In this document: positions 6,087 through 6,583 of the stretch, in pieces
Layout of the letters: every line of letters begins with the position of its first letter
Position numbering within the stretch: the stretch's first letter is position 1
From: UBA10427 sp003500135
GTDB lineage: Bacteria; Bacteroidota; Bacteroidia; Cytophagales; Cyclobacteriaceae
Reading direction: 5' to 3'
Length of the DNA stretch: 6,583 nt
Assembly: GCA_963966275.1 (NCBI GenBank)
Contig: CAWZYQ010000185.1
Location: forward strand, 1-6,583
Position numbers and translations under genes: made by a program
Notes under the pieces: generated by a model
What the model was told of the DNA's origin: nothing
Database searches by the model: none
What the model saw: the letters and a program-made list of their open reading frames with translations, nothing else

Positions 6087-6317
6087 TTCGTTGGTTATAA
6101 ACCCGTCTTGATTTTTTACAATTCCGTCTTCGTTGGTTACAAACGCATCTTCGTTGGTTACAATTCCGTCTTTGTTTTTTACAATTCGGTCTTCATTTTT
6201 TACAAACGCGTCTTGATTTTTTACAATTCGGGTCGCGTTTTTTGTCAACCCGTCTTCGTTGGTTACAATTGCGTCTTCGTTTTTTACAAACCGGCTCGCA
6301 TTTTTACACTCCCGGTG
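6087..6317. repeat. 21-bp tandem repeat array, 11 units
   Basis: Eleven consecutive 21-bp units fill 231 bp with no insertions or deletions. A twelfth, decayed unit at 6066-6086 keeps only its second half. A typical plus-strand unit is TTCGTTGGTTAC followed by AATTCCGTC. Two blocks vary: GGTTAC alternates with TTTTAC, and the unit end switches between AATT- and AAAC-types, often in alternation, hinting at a 42-bp higher-order unit. Read on the minus strand it gives a heptapeptide repeat of the form V-K/T-N-E-D-x-I/F from about 6359 to the stop at 6027-6029, but that frame has no ATG. The plus strand is also open across most of it. Both follow from 21 being divisible by three, so I treat it as a DNA repeat and leave a repeat protein as a less likely alternative. 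Confidence 0.92.
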
Positions 6318-6340
6318 TCGTTTGAAGTGCCCTGAAGCCT

Positions 6341-6389
6341 TTAAACCTGAAACTTTAAACTACCTTACCCTGAACCCTGAAACCTGAAC
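6341..6389 (-). repeat. Heptamer array of the same family, opposite orientation
   Basis: Seven 7-bp units in continuous phase fill exactly 49 bp. Read on the minus strand from 6389 they are GTTCAGG, TTTCAGG, GTTCAGG, GTAAGGT, AGTTTAA, AGTTTCA and GGTTTAA. These are the same words as in the array at 5748-5845, but inverted. The units are more degenerate than in the left array. Confidence 0.8.
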
Positions 6390-6394
6390 TAAAT

Positions 6395-6426
6395 AGCTTC
6401 CAGCTTCGAGCCTCGAGCTTCGAGCT
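6395..6426. repeat. Heptamer array (AGCTTCG)n
   Basis: Units AGCTTCC, AGCTTCG, AGCCTCG, AGCTTCG and a partial AGCT follow without gaps, 4.6 copies of a 7-bp word unrelated to the GTTCAGG family. The word is partly self-complementary, so the segment could also fold into short hairpins. It begins 5 bases after the preceding heptamer array and is not in phase with it. Confidence 0.8.
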
Positions 6427-6506
6427 AACAAACCATAATACAAAGAGTAACAGAGCAATACAAGGAGATTGAAGAAACTGGTCAACGCTATTTAGGGATA
6501 GTCATC

Positions 6507-6528
6507 TTTAAACCTTAAACTTTAAACT
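6507..6528 (-). repeat. Second TTTAAAC-type heptamer cluster
   Basis: TTTAAAC, CTTAAAC, TTTAAAC and a final T make three 7-bp units. The 22-base block matches 6340-6361 with a single mismatch and in the same orientation, so it is a dispersed direct repeat within the intergenic region, 167 bp apart. Confidence 0.7.
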
Positions 6529-6536
6529 GTTGTTTA

Positions 6537-6583
6537 TTTCACTTGAAAAGTATACCAGGATTTCAGTTTAAAAGTATACCACT
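6537..6583. repeat. 24-bp direct repeat with GTATAC core, cut by window edge
   Basis: Unit 1 (6537-6560) and unit 2 (6561-6583, one base short) match at 19 of 23 positions. They share TTTCA near the start and AAAAGTATACCA at the core. The period of 24 is not a multiple of seven, and the word is unrelated to the heptamers. On the minus strand each unit begins TGGTATACTTTT. Several such copies at about this period resemble the transposase-binding repeats at ends of IS21-type insertion sequences, which I recall having related words in Bacteroidota; paired operator sites for a gene to the right are another possibility. No transposase is visible in the window. Confidence 0.65.

Larger units (their letters stand above)
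5825..6375. repeat. Inverted repeat pair bracketing the 21-bp array
   Basis: Left arm 5825-5848 and right arm 6353-6375 (reverse complement) share an identical 9-base start (GTTCAGGGT) and an identical 10-base end (TAGTTTAAAG). They differ only in the 4-5 bases between. The arms lie 504 bp apart and enclose the whole 21-bp array. They are parts of the two opposed heptamer arrays, so the bracket could be the ends of a repeat cassette or a consequence of shared simple words. Confidence 0.6.
5739..6583. other. 845-bp gene-free, repeat-rich intergenic region
   Basis: No credible coding region was found here on either strand. Open stretches across the 21-bp array lack ATG starts and are explained by its period being a multiple of three. 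Tandem repeats fill over half the region. The non-repeat part, 5849-6065, has no long frame. It contains a short hairpin TAAAGC/GCTTTA (5904-5920) without a T-run and an isolated TAACTTTG box (5919-5926). The stretch 6427-6506 shows nothing recognisable. No hairpin-plus-T-run terminator was found for the dehydrogenase transcript. The next gene to the right is outside the window. Confidence 0.8.

Noticed and set aside
6027..6248. Minus-strand 73-residue heptapeptide-repeat frame
   Set aside because: Its start is TTG, no ATG exists anywhere in the open stretch back to 6360, and the 21-bp period alone keeps several frames open. It is kept as a repeat and as a question in the findings, not as a gene.
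6087..6317. CRISPR array
   Set aside because: Units abut directly with no unique spacers, and the 21-bp period is too short for a repeat-spacer unit. No cas genes are present.
6108..6335. Plus-strand 75-residue aromatic-rich repeat frame
   Set aside because: This is the complementary reading of the same 21-bp array, starting at TTG, with no ribosome-binding site and no non-repeat domain.

Overview
The window looks like chromosomal DNA of a member of Bacteroidota, probably a Cytophagales- or Chitinophagales-like lineage. The clues are lipoproteins with short Cys-Gln-Pro mature ends, A/T-rich leaders without Shine-Dalgarno sites before most genes, and -7 boxes of the Bacteroidota type (TAnnTTTG). 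No species can be named from the sequence alone. The gene content is mostly ordinary. The unusual material is the repeat-filled, gene-free right end.

Left part (1-396): AT-rich DNA holding one unreported-looking 47-residue reading frame on the minus strand (127-270). A strong minus-strand intrinsic terminator follows it (47-75). Then, all on the minus strand, come a thiamine-binding (MTH1187/DUF77-type) protein (397-690), a clear terminator (705-740), and a two-gene M16 zinc-peptidase operon (759-3676). The upstream peptidase gene encodes a lipoprotein with an intact HxxEH active site. The downstream gene overlaps it by ATGA and encodes a secreted M16 homologue with the active site erased. 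The two probably act together as an envelope protease. The operon has a consensus -7 box just upstream.

Middle (3795-5738): a minus-strand lipoprotein of unassigned function (3795-4601) with its own promoter is transcribed divergently from a plus-strand Gfo/Idh/MocA NADP-type dehydrogenase (4752-5738). The latter resembles dihydrodiol/D-xylose dehydrogenases.

Right end (5739-6583): 845 bp with no credible gene, built largely of tandem repeats whose periods are multiples of seven. There is a (GTTCAGG/GTTCTGA)n array carrying a canonical G-quadruplex motif just after the dehydrogenase stop, and an indel-free 21-bp array of 11 units. An opposite-oriented heptamer array of the same word family forms an inverted repeat with the first. 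An (AGCTTCG)n array and a second TTTAAAC-type array follow. The last 47 bases are two copies of a different, 24-bp direct repeat with a GTATAC core, cut by the window edge. This composite repeat region is the best candidate here for something undescribed. The protein-coding genes otherwise belong to recognisable families, except for the small frame and the lipoprotein.
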